Source: Pseudorhodobacter antarcticus
GTDB lineage: Bacteria; Pseudomonadota; Alphaproteobacteria; Rhodobacterales; Rhodobacteraceae
Length of the DNA stretch: 64,000 nt
Assembly: GCA_945862435.1 (NCBI GenBank)
Contig: CAMAXX010000003.1
Coordinates: forward strand, 62,001-126,000
Direction of reading: 5' to 3'
Numbering within the stretch: position 1 is the stretch's first letter; every line of letters begins with the position of its first letter. Both the position numbers and the translations under genes were made by a program. Under the pieces are notes generated by a model that was not told the DNA's origin, did no database searches, and saw nothing but the letters and a program-made list of their open reading frames with translations. This document shows positions 1 through 10,570 of the stretch, in pieces.

Positions 1-71
1 CAAGGCGCGCCCCTCCTTGCCCCCGCCCCCAATTATGGGTAATCGCGCACAAACATCTTTGGAGGCCCATC

Positions 72-1301
72 ATGTCTGCACCCAAGAAAGTCGTCCTTGC
101 CTATTCGGGCGGGCTGGATACCTCGATCATTTTGAAATGGCTGCAAACCGAATATGGCTGCGAAGTGGTTACCTTTACCGCCGATCTGGGTCAGGGCGAG
201 GAACTGGCCCCCGCCCGCGAAAAGGCCATTTTGCTGGGGATTAAACCCGAAAATATCCATATTGTTGACGTGCGCGAAGAATTCGTGCGCGATTTCGTGT
301 TTCCAATGTTCCGCGCCAATGCCCTGTATGAAGGGCTGTATTTGCTGGGAACATCCATCGCCCGCCCGCTGATTTCGCAGCATCTGGTAAGGATTGCGCA
401 CGAAACAGGGGCCGATGCGGTCGCGCATGGGGCCACGGGTAAGGGCAACGATCAGGTGCGGTTCGAACTTTCGGCCTATGCGCTGGACCCGTCAATCCGC
501 GTGATCGCGCCGTGGCGCGAGTGGGATTTGACATCGCGCACTAAACTGCTGGAATTTGCCGAGGCGAACCAAATTCCAATTGCCAAGGACAAACGCGGCG
601 ATGCGCCGTTTTCGGTGGATGCGAACCTTTTGCATACGTCCAGTGAGGGCAAAGTGCTGGAAAACCCAGCCGAGGAAGCGCCCGAATTTGTGTATCAGCG
701 CGTGACACCTGTGGAAAAGGCCCCCGACACGCCTGAGTATGTCGAAGTTTCGTTCGAGCGCGGCGATGCCACGGCGATCAATGGCGAAAATCTTTCGCCC
801 GCCACCATCCTAACCCGCCTGAACGAAATTGGTGGCAAGCATGGCGTTGGTCTGCTGGATTTGGTGGAAAACCGCTTTGTCGGCATGAAATCGCGCGGCC
901 TATATGAAACGCCAGGCGGAACGATCCTGCTGGAAGCGCACCGCGGGATTGAACAAATTACGCTGGATGCAGGCGCGGGCCATTTGAAGGATTCGATTAT
1001 GCCCCGCTATGCCGAGCTGATCTATAACGGCTTTTGGTTCAGTCCCGAACGCGAGATGTTGCAGGCGCTGATTGATAAATCGCAAGAGCATGTCACAGGC
1101 ACTGTGCGGCTGAAACTGTATAAAGGGTCGGCGCGAACTGTGGCGCGGTGGTCGGATCATTCGCTGTATTCCGAAAAGCATGTGACCTTCGAGGAAGACG
1201 CAGGCGCATACGATCAGAAAGACGCCGCGGGCTTCATCAAACTGAACGCCCTTCGGTTAAAGCTGATTGCCACTCGGAATGCGCGGGTAAAGAAGGGTTA
1301 A
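72..1301 (+). CDS. argG: Argininosuccinate synthase
   Basis: Joins citrulline and aspartate with ATP to give argininosuccinate, the next-to-last step of arginine synthesis, in the cytoplasm. The N-terminal PP-loop ATP-binding motif AYSGGLDTS lies at about residues 10-18. The 409-residue length is normal for the family, and similarity runs end to end, including the [10 protein letters not shown] segment near residue 123. The ATG is preceded by GGAGG at 61-65. The 3' end overlaps the convergent sulfotransferase-like gene by 3 bases, so the two stop codons interlock. The 71 bases upstream hold no gene. Identification is secure. Confidence 0.97.
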   Translation: MSAPKKVVLAYSGGLDTSIILKWLQTEYGCEVVTFTADLGQGEELAPAREKAILLGIKPENIHIVDVREEFVRDFVFPMFRANALYEGLYLLGTSIARPLISQHLVRIAHETGADAVAHGATGKGNDQVRFELSAYALDPSIRVIAPWREWDLTSRTKLLEFAEANQIPIAKDKRGDAPFSVDANLLHTSSEGKVLENPAEEAPEFVYQRVTPVEKAPDTPEYVEVSFERGDATAINGENLSPATILTRLNEIGGKHGVGLLDLVENRFVGMKSRGLYETPGGTILLEAHRGIEQITLDAGAGHLKDSIMPRYAELIYNGFWFSPEREMLQALIDKSQEHVTGTVRLKLYKGSARTVARWSDHSLYSEKHVTFEEDAGAYDQKDAAGFIKLNALRLKLIATRNARVKKG

Positions 1302-2014
1302 ATCTTATTCGGGGTTAGGCGCGCATAATAAGGCAGCGCCGCCTCGCATAAATCGCCAAACTCTGCACTTAGGCTTGGCAATGGGCCTTCGTCCCCGTCA
1401 AAGCCTGTAGTTTTCCAAACCTCGTGATACCAATGCGGGGCCCAGACGCCGTCATAGGGTTTGGGGCCAGCGGGCCAAGTCAGCATTTTATCAGTAAAGG
1501 GAATGCCAAGCGCCGCGCACAGCTTTGATAGGGTTTCACGCGGCGCGCGGCGGATATCGGAGGAATCGATAACCAAGGGCGCGGTGCCTTGAATTTGCGC
1601 CACTTGGTCAAACAATTCCGCCTGCTGCACAAAGCCAATATCGGGCAGGTTCGGCGATTCTCGTTTGCGGGCATAGCTGGCAATCACGCGGGCGGGGTGG
1701 CGGATGAGGAACACATTGGTCAGGTCTTTGATAAATCCGCGATCCAAGGCGGGGATCATGTGCATAGTCATGTGTTTTTGATAAAAGAATCTTTGATCTG
1801 GCGGAGCCCCACCCAGACATTGCGCCGCCACTTGCACCGGATCCGTGCTTTGGCTGGCAATCACCGCATCGCGCATCGGGTGATTTATGCCCGTGGCGCT
1901 CAGATATGCGCCATAAAACGGCTCGTCCACCACAGCACAGTCGCCCCGCGCGGCAAAGGAATACATCAGCGCGGTCGACAGGTTACGCGGGCCAGACCAC
2001 ATGGCAATACGCAT
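1298..2014 (-). CDS. Sulfotransferase-like P-loop protein
   Basis: A 238-residue protein starting [20 protein letters not shown]. The segment SGPRNLST resembles the phosphosulfate-binding loop (PRxxST) of sulfotransferases, and a later [14 protein letters not shown] segment resembles their 3'-phosphate-binding region. The substrate is unknown, and a true PAPS-dependent activity is not shown by sequence alone. The start codon follows the aminotransferase stop by one base, so the two genes are almost certainly cotranscribed and perhaps translationally coupled. I recall plant proteins annotated as branched-chain-aminotransferase-like in which a similar P-loop domain is fused to a class IV aminotransferase. 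If so, that would support a shared job, but it needs checking. Confidence 0.75.
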   Translation of the reverse strand: MRIAMWSGPRNLSTALMYSFAARGDCAVVDEPFYGAYLSATGINHPMRDAVIASQSTDPVQVAAQCLGGAPPDQRFFYQKHMTMHMIPALDRGFIKDLTNVFLIRHPARVIASYARKRESPNLPDIGFVQQAELFDQVAQIQGTAPLVIDSSDIRRAPRETLSKLCAALGIPFTDKMLTWPAGPKPYDGVWAPHWYHEVWKTTGFDGDEGPLPSLSAEFGDLCEAALPYYARLTPNKI

Positions 2015-2015
2015 A

Positions 2016-2927
2016 TTAGGCCCCAGCCAATTCTTTATAAAGCGCCCGCAAGCGCTGCGTCACCCTACCCGTCTGCCCATCACCAATCACCCGTCCGTCA
2101 ATGCTGCCCACGGGCGTTTGCGCGCCAAAGGTGCCTGTCAAAAACGCCTCATCCGCGCTGTAGGTATCCACTAGGGTAAAGTTGCGTTCAAACACCGGAA
2201 TGCCATTCGCGCGGCACAGATCAATCACCTTCTGCCGCGTGATGCCGTTCATGCAATAGTCCCCTGTACTTGTCCAAACTGCGCCTTTGCGCACGATAAA
2301 GAAATTGCAGGCGTTGGTTGTGTTCACAAATCCATGGATGTCCAGCATCAACGCTTCGTCCGCGCCCGCCTTTTCGGCGGCGATACAGGCTAGAATGCAG
2401 TTCAGTTTGGAATGCGAGTTTAGCTTTGGATCTTGGGTCATCGGCAACCCGCGCAGATGCGGCACTGTGGCCAGCTTAATCGGGCGGGGCAGTTTTTGAC
2501 GCGAATGCTCCATGATAATCGCCACTGTCGGCCCTTGCTGCGCCAGTTTCGGATGCTGGAAGGGCCGTGTTTTCACCCCCCGCGTGACCATGAAACGTGC
2601 GTGCGCATCATTGACCATTTCATTGGCTTTTTGCGTGTCTAACAGCGCGCTTAGGGCCGCATTTTTATCCATTCCGATATCAAGATCAATGGCTTTAGCA
2701 CCCTCGAACAGCCTGTCGAAATGCTCATCCGCAAACGACCATTTTCCGTTGTACAGGCGCAGCCCCTCCCACACGCCATCGCCCAGCATGAATCCGGCAT
2801 CGTAAACAGAAACCAGCGCCTCGCGCTTTGGCACAATGCGGCCATTCACATAAATCAGAATCGCCTCATTGCGAGCGTCTTCTTCGGCCTGATGAGTGGA
2901 AATATGGCTCGTTTGCGTATCGATCAT
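2016..2927 (-). CDS. Class IV (fold-type IV) PLP aminotransferase, BCAT/D-amino-acid transaminase-like
   Basis: A 303-residue PLP enzyme of the branched-chain/D-amino-acid aminotransferase family. The N-terminal part contains YVNGRIVPKREALVSVYDAGF, and the probable PLP lysine is in NSHSKLNCILA. I chose the ATG at 2927 because AAAGGAGACT precedes it closely; an upstream in-frame extension runs into the msrA promoter region. In place of the usual G-x-V-T-E-G segment after the LD motif the protein reads GFVNTTNACNFF, so the Glu that normally contacts the PLP ring nitrogen appears to be Thr. Branched-chain substrates are possible but not certain. Divergent from msrA and followed directly by the sulfotransferase-like gene. 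Confidence 0.85.
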   Translation of the reverse strand: MIDTQTSHISTHQAEEDARNEAILIYVNGRIVPKREALVSVYDAGFMLGDGVWEGLRLYNGKWSFADEHFDRLFEGAKAIDLDIGMDKNAALSALLDTQKANEMVNDAHARFMVTRGVKTRPFQHPKLAQQGPTVAIIMEHSRQKLPRPIKLATVPHLRGLPMTQDPKLNSHSKLNCILACIAAEKAGADEALMLDIHGFVNTTNACNFFIVRKGAVWTSTGDYCMNGITRQKVIDLCRANGIPVFERNFTLVDTYSADEAFLTGTFGAQTPVGSIDGRVIGDGQTGRVTQRLRALYKELAGA

Positions 2928-3039
2928 GACAGTCTCCTTTTGCACGGCAACGCTACCGCGCGCGCCGCCCGTCACGCAAGCGTGTCTTGCCTGTGATCGA
3001 TTTGCACTAAATGATATGCTAAATATGAAAGGACATCCC

Positions 3040-3651
3040 ATGCACCGCATTTTCCTTGCTGCCCTGTTGTTGGCCGCCCCCATGGCCGCCCGCGCCGAAA
3101 CCGCCATTGTGGCTGGCGGCTGTTTTTGGTGTGTTGAATCCGACTTTGAAAGCGTTTCGGGGGTGTCTGGCGTTGTTTCAGGCTATTCGGGCGGCGATTT
3201 GGAAAACCCCACCTACGAACGACATTCCGGCCATTTTGAGGCAGTTGAAATCACCTTTGACGCCAGCGTGATTGCATACGATCAGATCATCGCAAAATTC
3301 CTGCGCTCGGTTGATGTCACCGACGATGGTGGCCAGTTCTGCGACCGAGGCCCTGCATATCGCACGGCCATATTCCCCCAAAATGCAGCACAACGCACCG
3401 CCGCACAGGCCGAACTTGCCCGCGCCGAGGCCGAGTTGGGGCAAAAAATTGTCACGCCCATTCTGCCTGCCAAAACTTTTTGGACCGCCGAGGATTATCA
3501 TCAAGACTACTACAAAGGCGAGAACATCGTGCTGACACGCGGCGGCGTGAAAACCCAAGCCGAGGCCTACAAGTTTTACCGCAAATCTTGCGGGCGCGAT
3601 GCGCGCCTTGCCCAGCTTTGGGGCGACAAGGCCGCTTTCGTGCATAAGTAG
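3040..3651 (+). CDS. msrA: Peptide methionine-(S)-S-oxide reductase, exported form
   Basis: Repairs oxidised methionine (S-sulfoxide) in proteins. The catalytic motif GCFWC lies at about residues 27-31. Other family segments are VVSGYSGG, QFCDRGPAYRTAIF and the YHQDYY region. The first 19 residues, MHRIFLAALLLAAPMAARA, form a classic Sec signal peptide, so the product should act in the periplasm rather than the cytoplasm. The ATG at 3040 has AAAGGA seven bases upstream; longer in-frame extensions would bury the signal sequence and lack a good ribosome site. Extra cysteines near the C terminus (KSCGR) may serve as resolving residues. Confidence 0.93.
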   Translation: MHRIFLAALLLAAPMAARAETAIVAGGCFWCVESDFESVSGVSGVVSGYSGGDLENPTYERHSGHFEAVEITFDASVIAYDQIIAKFLRSVDVTDDGGQFCDRGPAYRTAIFPQNAAQRTAAQAELARAEAELGQKIVTPILPAKTFWTAEDYHQDYYKGENIVLTRGGVKTQAEAYKFYRKSCGRDARLAQLWGDKAAFVHK

Positions 3652-3718
3652 CGCCGCCACGAACTATTGGCTTTCTGTTCCCAGCAGGCTTTTGTAACCT
3701 GCGCCAAAGGGGAATAAC

Positions 3719-6334
3719 GTGAGCACTGATACCGTCACGCCAATGATGGCCCAATACCTTGAAATCAAAGCGCAAATGCCTGATGCGCTGTTGTTTTACC
3801 GTATGGGGGATTTTTATGAGATGTTTTTTGACGATGCAGTTGCAGCGGCGGCGGCGCTGGACATTACACTTACCAAGCGCGGCATGCATAAAGGCGAGCC
3901 GATTTCGATGTGCGGTGTGCCCTATCATGCGGCCGAAGGCTATTTGCAGCGATTGATTCGCAAAGGCTTTCGGGTGGCGATTGCCGAGCAGATGGAAGAC
4001 CCAGCCGAGGCGAAAAAGCGGGGCTATAAATCTGTGGTGCGGCGCGAAATTGTGCGCCTTGTCACCCCTGGCACGCTGACAGAAGAGGCGCTGCTGGATG
4101 CGCGCAAGCATAATTTTCTAGCTGCCTATGCGTCAGTGCGGGACGGGTCTGCATTGGCGTGGTGTGATGTGTCAACAGGCGCACTGCATGTAACTGCCTG
4201 CCCCATCGTTCGGCTTGGCCCCGAACTCGCGCGGCTTTGCCCCAGTGAAATGCTGCTGATCGAGGACGAAGATGATACCATCCGAACCATTGCGATTGAG
4301 GCGGGCGCAGCGGTGACAGACCTTTCGCGTGCTAGTTTTGATTCGGGCTCGGCCGAAAAACGGCTTTGCACTGCGTTCAAAGTGGCGTCGCTAGATGCGT
4401 TTGGCCAACTGGATCGGGCCGAGGTTTCGGCATTGGGCGCTGTCTTGGATTACATTTCCCTTACCCAGCGCGGCCAACTGCCCCTTCTGCGCCCGCCTGT
4501 GCAGGAAAAACTGGGCGGGACGATGATGATTGACGCGGCTACACGGCGCAATTTAGAACTGGTTCAATCGCTAAGTGGTGGGCGGGAGGGATCGCTTTTA
4601 TCCGTGATTGATCGCACAATTACGGCAGCAGGCGGCAGGCTGCTGGAACGGCGGCTGGCCAATCCATCGTGCGACTTACCGCTGATCCAAGCCCGTCATG
4701 CGCAAGTAAGCCGTTTTGTTGAAAGCCCCGCCCAGCGCGACGCTCTGCGCCTGCTAATGCGCGGCGTGCCAGATATAGAACGCGCGCTTTCCCGCCTTGC
4801 GCTTGGGCGCGGCGGGCCGCGCGATTTGGGCGCGGTGCGTGACGGTTTAGGCACGGCCGAGCGCATACATACTGCGCTGTCGTCGCCCGAAAAAACGCTG
4901 ATCGCTGGGGCGAACCTGCATACCGACCTTACCGAAACACTTGTCACTGATCTGCCGCTGTTCGCCCGCGATGGGGGTTTTGTCGCCGACGTCTATGACC
5001 CCGATTTAGACGAAGCGCGCCGAATGCGGGACGATGGGCGCGGGATTATCATCAACCTGGAAAGCGGTTATGTGCAAGAAACGGGCGTGCAAAGCCTGAA
5101 AATCAAGCACAATAATGTGCTGGGTTACTTTATTGAAACCACGGCAGCGCACGGCGCGCGCATGATGGCTCCGCCGCTTTCGACACGGTTCATACACCGC
5201 CAAACCACCGCAAACCAAGTGCGCTTTACGACTGTCGAGCTTTCTAATTTGGAAACGCAAATTATGAACGCCGGAGCGCGCGCGATTGAAATTGAACAAG
5301 TCCATTTTGCGCGTTTGGCCGATGAAGTCCTGCAAAACGCAGCGATGATCGCAGAAGTTACCCAGATTTTGGCCGAAATTGATCTGGCCACCGCTTGGGC
5401 CGAACTTGCGGCTGAAAAGACGTGGAAACGGCCCAACTTGGATGAGTCTTGTGCCTTTATCATCGAAGGCGGTCGGCACCCCGTGGTCGAACACGCGCTG
5501 GAGCGCACGCGGCGCGGGGCTTTTGTGCCGAACTCTTGCGATTTGTCGGCGGGAGATACACCTGCAATTTGGTTGCTGACTGGGCCAAATATGGCGGGGA
5601 AATCGACCTTTTTGCGCCAGAACGCTTTGATCGCCATTATGGCGCAAGCGGGCTGCTTTGTGCCAGCATTGCGCGCGCATATTGGCCTTGTGCATCAGTT
5701 GTTTAGCCGCGTGGGCGCATCTGATGATTTGGCGCGTGGGCGATCGACATTTATGGTGGAAATGGTGGAAACCGCCGCGATTTTAAATCAGGCCACCGAC
5801 CGCGCTTTGGTGATTTTAGATGAAATTGGGCGCGGCACAGCGACCTATGATGGTCTGTCGATTGCATGGGCCACGCTGGAACACCTACAATCAGTCAATC
5901 GTTGCCGTGCGCTGTTTGCCACCCACTACCACGAGCTGACGGCCCTTGCGGGCAAGTTGGACGGTTTGCGAAATGCGACTATGTCCGTGAAAGAGTGGGA
6001 CGGCGATGTGATTTTCCTGCACGAGGTGCAGCAAGGCGCAGCAGACCGGTCCTATGGGGTGCATGTTGCGCGTCTGGCCGGCCTGCCACCTGCGGTAATT
6101 AATCGGGCACAAGTTGTGCTGGAAAAATTAGAGAAATCCGAGCGTGAGGGTGGCGGCAGGCCAAACGCTTTGATCGATGATCTGCCGCTGTTCCGCGCGC
6201 CAGCTTTTCCAACACCGCCCAAATCATCGCCGATAGAGGCAAAGCTGCGCGATATTAGCCCAGATCAGCTTACCCCCATGGCAGCGCTGCAATTGCTATA
6301 TGAATTGCACGGAATGTTGCCGCCTAAATCTTAG
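3719..6334 (+). CDS. mutS: DNA mismatch repair protein MutS
   Basis: Recognises base mismatches and small loops and starts mismatch repair with MutL. The mismatch-binding FYE motif is in [10 protein letters not shown] near residue 30. The C-terminal ABC-type ATPase has Walker [10 protein letters not shown] near residue 622, Walker [12 protein letters not shown] and the ATHYHEL signature. At 871 residues the length is normal. The start is GTG with AAAGGGGA just upstream. It lies 67 bases after msrA on the same strand and ends 22 bases before the convergent grpE. No mutL is present in the window. Confidence 0.97.
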   Translation: MSTDTVTPMMAQYLEIKAQMPDALLFYRMGDFYEMFFDDAVAAAAALDITLTKRGMHKGEPISMCGVPYHAAEGYLQRLIRKGFRVAIAEQMEDPAEAKKRGYKSVVRREIVRLVTPGTLTEEALLDARKHNFLAAYASVRDGSALAWCDVSTGALHVTACPIVRLGPELARLCPSEMLLIEDEDDTIRTIAIEAGAAVTDLSRASFDSGSAEKRLCTAFKVASLDAFGQLDRAEVSALGAVLDYISLTQRGQLPLLRPPVQEKLGGTMMIDAATRRNLELVQSLSGGREGSLLSVIDRTITAAGGRLLERRLANPSCDLPLIQARHAQVSRFVESPAQRDALRLLMRGVPDIERALSRLALGRGGPRDLGAVRDGLGTAERIHTALSSPEKTLIAGANLHTDLTETLVTDLPLFARDGGFVADVYDPDLDEARRMRDDGRGIIINLESGYVQETGVQSLKIKHNNVLGYFIETTAAHGARMMAPPLSTRFIHRQTTANQVRFTTVELSNLETQIMNAGARAIEIEQVHFARLADEVLQNAAMIAEVTQILAEIDLATAWAELAAEKTWKRPNLDESCAFIIEGGRHPVVEHALERTRRGAFVPNSCDLSAGDTPAIWLLTGPNMAGKSTFLRQNALIAIMAQAGCFVPALRAHIGLVHQLFSRVGASDDLARGRSTFMVEMVETAAILNQATDRALVILDEIGRGTATYDGLSIAWATLEHLQSVNRCRALFATHYHELTALAGKLDGLRNATMSVKEWDGDVIFLHEVQQGAADRSYGVHVARLAGLPPAVINRAQVVLEKLEKSEREGGGRPNALIDDLPLFRAPAFPTPPKSSPIEAKLRDISPDQLTPMAALQLLYELHGMLPPKS

Positions 6335-6356
6335 CCCCTAACCTTAGGCCCTATCC

Positions 6357-6890
6357 TTAGGCTTGGGTGTTGGACGAAACCCCAACTTGTGCTGGACGCA
6401 GCAGGCGGTCGTGCAGCATAAAGCCTTCGGACGCGACCTGAATGATGTCGCCCGCTTTGGTGCCTGGCAGCGGCGCTTCGAACATGGCTTCGTGCAGTTG
6501 AGGGTCAAACATTTCGCCAACGTTCGGGCTGATTGGAGTAAGGCCGTGCTTTGCCATCACGCCCGTCAGTTCCCGCAGTGTCAGATCAACACCTTCCAAA
6601 ACTGCAACCATTTCGGGGGCAACGCCCTCGGTAACAGTGGACAGGGCACGTTTCAAATTATCGTAAACCGGCAGCAAGTCGCGGGCCAAGCGCGATGCTC
6701 CATAAGCCTCTGCTTCGCGCCGATCACGTTCAGCGCGTTTGCGGGTGTTTTCAGCATCGGCCAAGGCACGCATGAAGCGGTCACGCATATCGTCACGCTC
6801 TGCACGAAGGGTGTCGATTTCGCTGAACTCTAGGGGAATATCGGCCATTTCGGGGATATCTACGTTTTGGGCGTTCGAATCGGTGCTCAT
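6357..6890 (-). CDS. grpE: Nucleotide exchange factor GrpE
   Basis: Co-chaperone that releases ADP from DnaK. The 177-residue protein has an acidic variable N terminus, a long helix region (RAERDDMRDRFMRALADAENTRKRAERD) and a C-terminal beta domain with the segment PQLHEAMFEAPLPG. The ATG at 6890 has AAGGA seven bases upstream; a GTG six codons earlier is less likely. It lies 47 bases downstream of hrcA on the same strand, the usual hrcA-grpE heat-shock arrangement. dnaK and dnaJ are not in this window. Confidence 0.95.
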   Translation of the reverse strand: MSTDSNAQNVDIPEMADIPLEFSEIDTLRAERDDMRDRFMRALADAENTRKRAERDRREAEAYGASRLARDLLPVYDNLKRALSTVTEGVAPEMVAVLEGVDLTLRELTGVMAKHGLTPISPNVGEMFDPQLHEAMFEAPLPGTKAGDIIQVASEGFMLHDRLLRPAQVGVSSNTQA

Positions 6891-6937
6891 GACATTGTCC
6901 TTCTTCACTTTGGCGCAGCGGGCTGCATTTAACCTGT

Positions 6938-7999
6938 TTAACGGCCAGATAAAAGCCTGCTTACAAGCTGCGCTGTATAATCCACTATTGGCACGATCCG
7001 CCCGTAGTTCAGCCTCGTAGGGCCGATCACCCCAATCGCACCAATAATTTTGCTATCGCTGTTCATATAGGGAGAAACGACCAAAGTGGAACCTGATAGC
7101 GAAAATAGTTTGTTTTCTGACCCGATGAAAATCCGCACGCCTTCGCCCTTTTCCGTCAGCGAAAGAAAATCAGCAATGTCGCGCTTGCGTTCAAGATCAT
7201 CGAACAACTCGCGGATGCGGTCAATATCTTGAGCGCTGTCGACCTGATCATCTATCAAATTGGCGCGGCCCCGCACAATCAACCTTTCACTTGCCTCGCC
7301 CGAATTTTCCCACATTGCAAGGCCCGCTTTAACAAGACCCTGCGCCAATTGGTCAATCTCGCGGCGGTTCTGCGCGATTTGCCGTTCCACCGCGCCGCGC
7401 AGTTCTGACAACGTACGACCAGATGCCAGCGCGTTCAGAAAATTGGCGGCCTCGCGCATCGCGCTGGCTGTTAGGCCAACGGGCGGCGTGAAAACACGGT
7501 TTTCAACCTGCCCATTAGCGAACACCAGCACGACCAGGGCACGTTCCGGTGCAAGCGAGATAAACTCGATCTGGCGCACCACCGATTCCTGTTTCGGGGC
7601 CAACACCACAGATGCGCCCCGTGTCAGGCCCGACAATGTGGCGCTGATATGATCCAGCATCGTGGGAATGTCGCTGTCCTCCTCGACCGCGCTTTCCATT
7701 TTCTGGCGATCATCCGCGCCCACATCGCCCACCTCTAACAGCCCGTCGACAAACAGCCGCAGCCCCAGTTCGGTGGGCACCCGTCCCGCCGAGATATGGG
7801 GCGAGTTAAGCAGGCCCAAAAATTCCAAATCCTGCATCACATTACGGATTGTCGCGGCGGATAGCGGTTGCGACATTGCCCGTGTCAGCGTGCGCGACCC
7901 AACGGGGTCACCGTTTTGCAAATAACCCTCGACCACACGGCGAAACACCTCGCGCGTGCGGTCGTTCATATCGGAGAGGGTGTTTTGCGAATGCGTCAT
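6938..7999 (-). CDS. hrcA: Heat-inducible transcription repressor HrcA
   Basis: Represses heat-shock genes by binding CIRCE elements, assisted by GroEL. The 353-residue form starting MTHSQNTLSDMNDRTREVF matches family length. An N-terminal winged helix (DPVGSRTLTR, SAATIRNVMQDLE, GLLNSPHISAGRVPTELG) is followed by the GAF-like and dimerisation regions (FIGSENKLFSLSGSTLVVSPY). The reading frame stays open upstream over the start of the divergent rph, but that extension is implausible. I see no clear CIRCE inverted repeat in the 97-base gap to rph, so autoregulation is not evident here. It heads the hrcA-grpE pair. Confidence 0.93.
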   Translation of the reverse strand: MTHSQNTLSDMNDRTREVFRRVVEGYLQNGDPVGSRTLTRAMSQPLSAATIRNVMQDLEFLGLLNSPHISAGRVPTELGLRLFVDGLLEVGDVGADDRQKMESAVEEDSDIPTMLDHISATLSGLTRGASVVLAPKQESVVRQIEFISLAPERALVVLVFANGQVENRVFTPPVGLTASAMREAANFLNALASGRTLSELRGAVERQIAQNRREIDQLAQGLVKAGLAMWENSGEASERLIVRGRANLIDDQVDSAQDIDRIRELFDDLERKRDIADFLSLTEKGEGVRIFIGSENKLFSLSGSTLVVSPYMNSDSKIIGAIGVIGPTRLNYGRIVPIVDYTAQLVSRLLSGR

Positions 8000-8096
8000 A
8001 ACGGCCTGAAGTTGGGGATTGTATGGCCATCTGTCAATGCTGCTTGCATCGGGGGCATGGGTCGGCATATCTGGCGGCGATATGAAAGGAAACACT

Positions 8097-8813
8097 ATGC
8101 GGCCATCAGGGCGACTTTTAGACCAAATGCGCTTAGTTTCGATTGAAACTGACGTGATGAAACATGCAGAAGGCTCTTGCCTGATTAAAATGGGTGACAC
8201 GCATGTGCTATGCAGCGCCACTTTGGAAGAAAAAGCGCCGCCTTTCCTAAAGAATACGGGCATGGGTTGGGTTACGGCAGAATACGGAATGCTGCCACGC
8301 GCCACAAATTCACGCACACGGCGCGAGGCATCTGCGGGCAAGCAATCTGGAAGAACGCAAGAGATTCAAAGACTTATAGGCCGAAGCCTGCGGGCGGGTG
8401 TTGATCGGGCGGCTTTGGGTGAACGGCAGATCGTAGTCGATTGCGATGTGATTCAGGCAGATGGCGGCACGCGCTGCGCGTCGATCACTGGGGGCTGGGT
8501 GGCGTTGCGTTTGGCGGTGAATAAAATGCTGAAAGCGGGGATGATTACGTCTGATCCGATTTTGGATCATGTTGTGGCAATTTCTTGCGGTATTTATGCT
8601 GGCCAACCCGTGCTGGATCTGGATTATGCCGAGGATTCTGCTGCGGGCACCGATGGCAATTTTATTGCAACCGGCCGCGGAAAAATGATCGAAATTCAAA
8701 TGAGCGCCGAAGGCGCAACCTTTTCGCGCGACGAGTTGAACACATTGCTTGACCTTTCGCTGAAGGGCGGGGCGGATCTAGTTGCGGCACAAAAGGCCGC
8801 TTTGGGTCTGTAA
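8097..8813 (+). CDS. rph: Ribonuclease PH
   Basis: Phosphorolytic 3'-5' exoribonuclease that trims tRNA precursors. The 238-residue protein starts [19 protein letters not shown] and contains the phosphate-binding and active-site segments [18 protein letters not shown] and [17 protein letters not shown]. The ATG at 8097 has AAAGGA six bases upstream and gives the standard length; an upstream in-frame start would add an atypical tail. It is divergent from hrcA and is followed without a gap by rdgB (TAA then ATG), so the two are probably one operon. Confidence 0.97.
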   Translation: MRPSGRLLDQMRLVSIETDVMKHAEGSCLIKMGDTHVLCSATLEEKAPPFLKNTGMGWVTAEYGMLPRATNSRTRREASAGKQSGRTQEIQRLIGRSLRAGVDRAALGERQIVVDCDVIQADGGTRCASITGGWVALRLAVNKMLKAGMITSDPILDHVVAISCGIYAGQPVLDLDYAEDSAAGTDGNFIATGRGKMIEIQMSAEGATFSRDELNTLLDLSLKGGADLVAAQKAALGL

Positions 8814-9422
8814 ATGCGGCAATTGAACGGGGGCAAATTGGTGGTCGCCACCCACAATGCGGGCAAGTTGGCCGAAATTAACGCCCTGCTTGCCCCATTT
8901 TCTATTGCGGCGGTTTCGGCGGGCGCACTGGGCTTGCCAGAACCTGCGGAAACCGAAACCACCTTTATCGGCAATGCGCGGATCAAGGCACATGCCGCCG
9001 CCAACGCAACGGGGCTGCCCGCATTGGCCGATGATTCGGGGATAACAGTGGATGCTTTGGGCGGCGCGCCAGGCGTTTACACGGCGGATTGGGCAGAAAC
9101 TCCAAAGGGCCGTGATTTTCACATGGCGATGGATCGTGTTTACGCCGAACTTCAGGCATTAAGCGCGCCCTCCCCGCGACTTGCGCAATTCCGCTGCACC
9201 CTAGTTTTGGCTTGGCCAGACGGGCATGACGAAATCTTTGAAGGCGTGATGGAAGGGCAGGTTGTCTGGCCTAAACGCGGCAATAATGGCCACGGCTATG
9301 ACCCAATATTTCAACCAAACGGCCAGCATCTAACCTTTGCCGAAATGACGGAAGACGCGAAGAACGCTATAAGCCATCGCGGCAAAGCCTTTGCTAAACT
9401 GATCGTGGGATGTCTTTCATGA
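8814..9422 (+). CDS. rdgB: dITP/XTP pyrophosphatase (RdgB/HAM1 family)
   Basis: Hydrolyses non-canonical purine nucleoside triphosphates and keeps them out of DNA and RNA. The 202-residue protein carries the family signatures [11 protein letters not shown] near residue 12, [13 protein letters not shown] and [15 protein letters not shown], with YDPIFQP and SHRGKAF near the C terminus. The ATG immediately follows the rph stop, which implies coupled translation. The end overlaps the hemW start as ATGA. Confidence 0.96.
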   Translation: MRQLNGGKLVVATHNAGKLAEINALLAPFSIAAVSAGALGLPEPAETETTFIGNARIKAHAAANATGLPALADDSGITVDALGGAPGVYTADWAETPKGRDFHMAMDRVYAELQALSAPSPRLAQFRCTLVLAWPDGHDEIFEGVMEGQVVWPKRGNNGHGYDPIFQPNGQHLTFAEMTEDAKNAISHRGKAFAKLIVGCLS

Positions 9423-10570
9423 CAGATTGGCAGCATGGCGGCTTTGGGCTGTATATCCACTGGCCCTTTTGCGCCGCCAAATGCCCCTACTGCGATTTTA
9501 ACAGCCATGTGTCGGCCCACATCGACCAGACGCGGTGGAAATCAGCGTATTTGGCCGAAATAGCGCGCGCGCGCGACGAAACCGCTGGCCGGCGGCTGGA
9601 TACAATCTTTTTCGGGGGGGGCACGCCTTCGCTGATGAACCCCGACCTTGTGGCCGAGATCATCATTGCCGCCAGGGCCGCGTGGCCGATGCGGAATGAT
9701 CCTGAGATCACGCTTGAGGCTAACCCTACATCGATAGAATCGGGACGATTTGCTGCCTATCGACAGGGGGGCGTCACGCGGGTGTCAATGGGTATGCAAG
9801 CCATGAATGATGCGGACCTGCTCCGTTTGGGGCGGCTACATACAGCGGCCGAGGCGATGGCCGCCTTTGACATCGCCCGCAGCCATTTCGACCGCGTGAA
9901 TTTTGACCTGATCTATGCGCGGCAAGACCAGACCCTTGCGGACTGGAAATCCGAACTGACCCGCGCCTTGGATTTGGCGGTGGATCATTTGTCCTTGTAT
10001 CAACTGACCATCGAAGACGGCACGGCGTTTGGCGCACGGCATCAGGCGGGCGGACTAAGAGGCCTGCCGAGTGACGATTTATCGGCCGATATGTATGCCT
10101 TGACCCAAGATTTAACGGCTGCAAATGGCCTTGCGGGGTATGAGATTTCTAACCATGCCCGCGAAGGCGCGCAATCGCTGCATAATTTAATCTATTGGCG
10201 GGGCGGCGATTATATTGGCATCGGGCCAGGAGCGCATGGGCGGCTAACCCTAAACGGCACACGTTGGGCCACCGAATGCCCAAAGTCACCCGAACTTTGG
10301 CTGCAAACGGTTGCGGCTGGAAAAGGCGAGGGCGCGCGCGAGGCGCTGCTGCGTTCATCACATGCGCTTGAATATCTTATGATGTCACTGCGCCTATCTG
10401 AAGGCATGTCGCTGACCCGATACAATCGGCTGTCACCTGCGCCTCTGGACATGCGGCAAGTGGATGAATTGGTGAACTTGGGCCTATTGGGCCATGTTAG
10501 TGACAGAATCTTCCCCAGCGATGCGGGAAAAATCCTGCTGAACTCGATCATCCGCCAATTAGCGGGCTAA
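9419..10570 (+). CDS. hemW: Radical SAM heme chaperone HemW (HemN-like)
   Basis: Radical SAM protein of the coproporphyrinogen dehydrogenase-like family. HemW proteins bind heme and are thought to deliver it; they are often mislabelled HemN. The 4Fe-4S motif CAAKCPYC (CxxxCxxC) lies near residue 18, followed by [10 protein letters not shown] and the SAM-binding ITLEANP region. I prefer the ATG at 9419, which overlaps the rdgB stop as ATGA; another ATG three codons upstream is possible. The C-terminal HemN domain reads [15 protein letters not shown]. The 3' end overlaps the convergent parB by 12 bases. Confidence 0.93.
   Translation: MTDWQHGGFGLYIHWPFCAAKCPYCDFNSHVSAHIDQTRWKSAYLAEIARARDETAGRRLDTIFFGGGTPSLMNPDLVAEIIIAARAAWPMRNDPEITLEANPTSIESGRFAAYRQGGVTRVSMGMQAMNDADLLRLGRLHTAAEAMAAFDIARSHFDRVNFDLIYARQDQTLADWKSELTRALDLAVDHLSLYQLTIEDGTAFGARHQAGGLRGLPSDDLSADMYALTQDLTAANGLAGYEISNHAREGAQSLHNLIYWRGGDYIGIGPGAHGRLTLNGTRWATECPKSPELWLQTVAAGKGEGAREALLRSSHALEYLMMSLRLSEGMSLTRYNRLSPAPLDMRQVDELVNLGLLGHVSDRIFPSDAGKILLNSIIRQLAG

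Noticed and set aside
5006..5695. A 229-codon minus-strand frame inside mutS (also 3452-4111 and 1589-2179 frames)
   Set aside because: All are antisense to conserved genes, rich in His/Arg/Gln as expected for shadow frames, without ribosome sites.
6335..6356. Terminator between mutS and grpE (repeated CCTTAGG motif)
   Set aside because: The repeats allow only a very short stem with no T tract.
8000..8096. Search for a CIRCE element between hrcA and rph
   Set aside because: No TTAGCACTC-N9-GAGTGCTAA or close variant is visible, so no operator is claimed.
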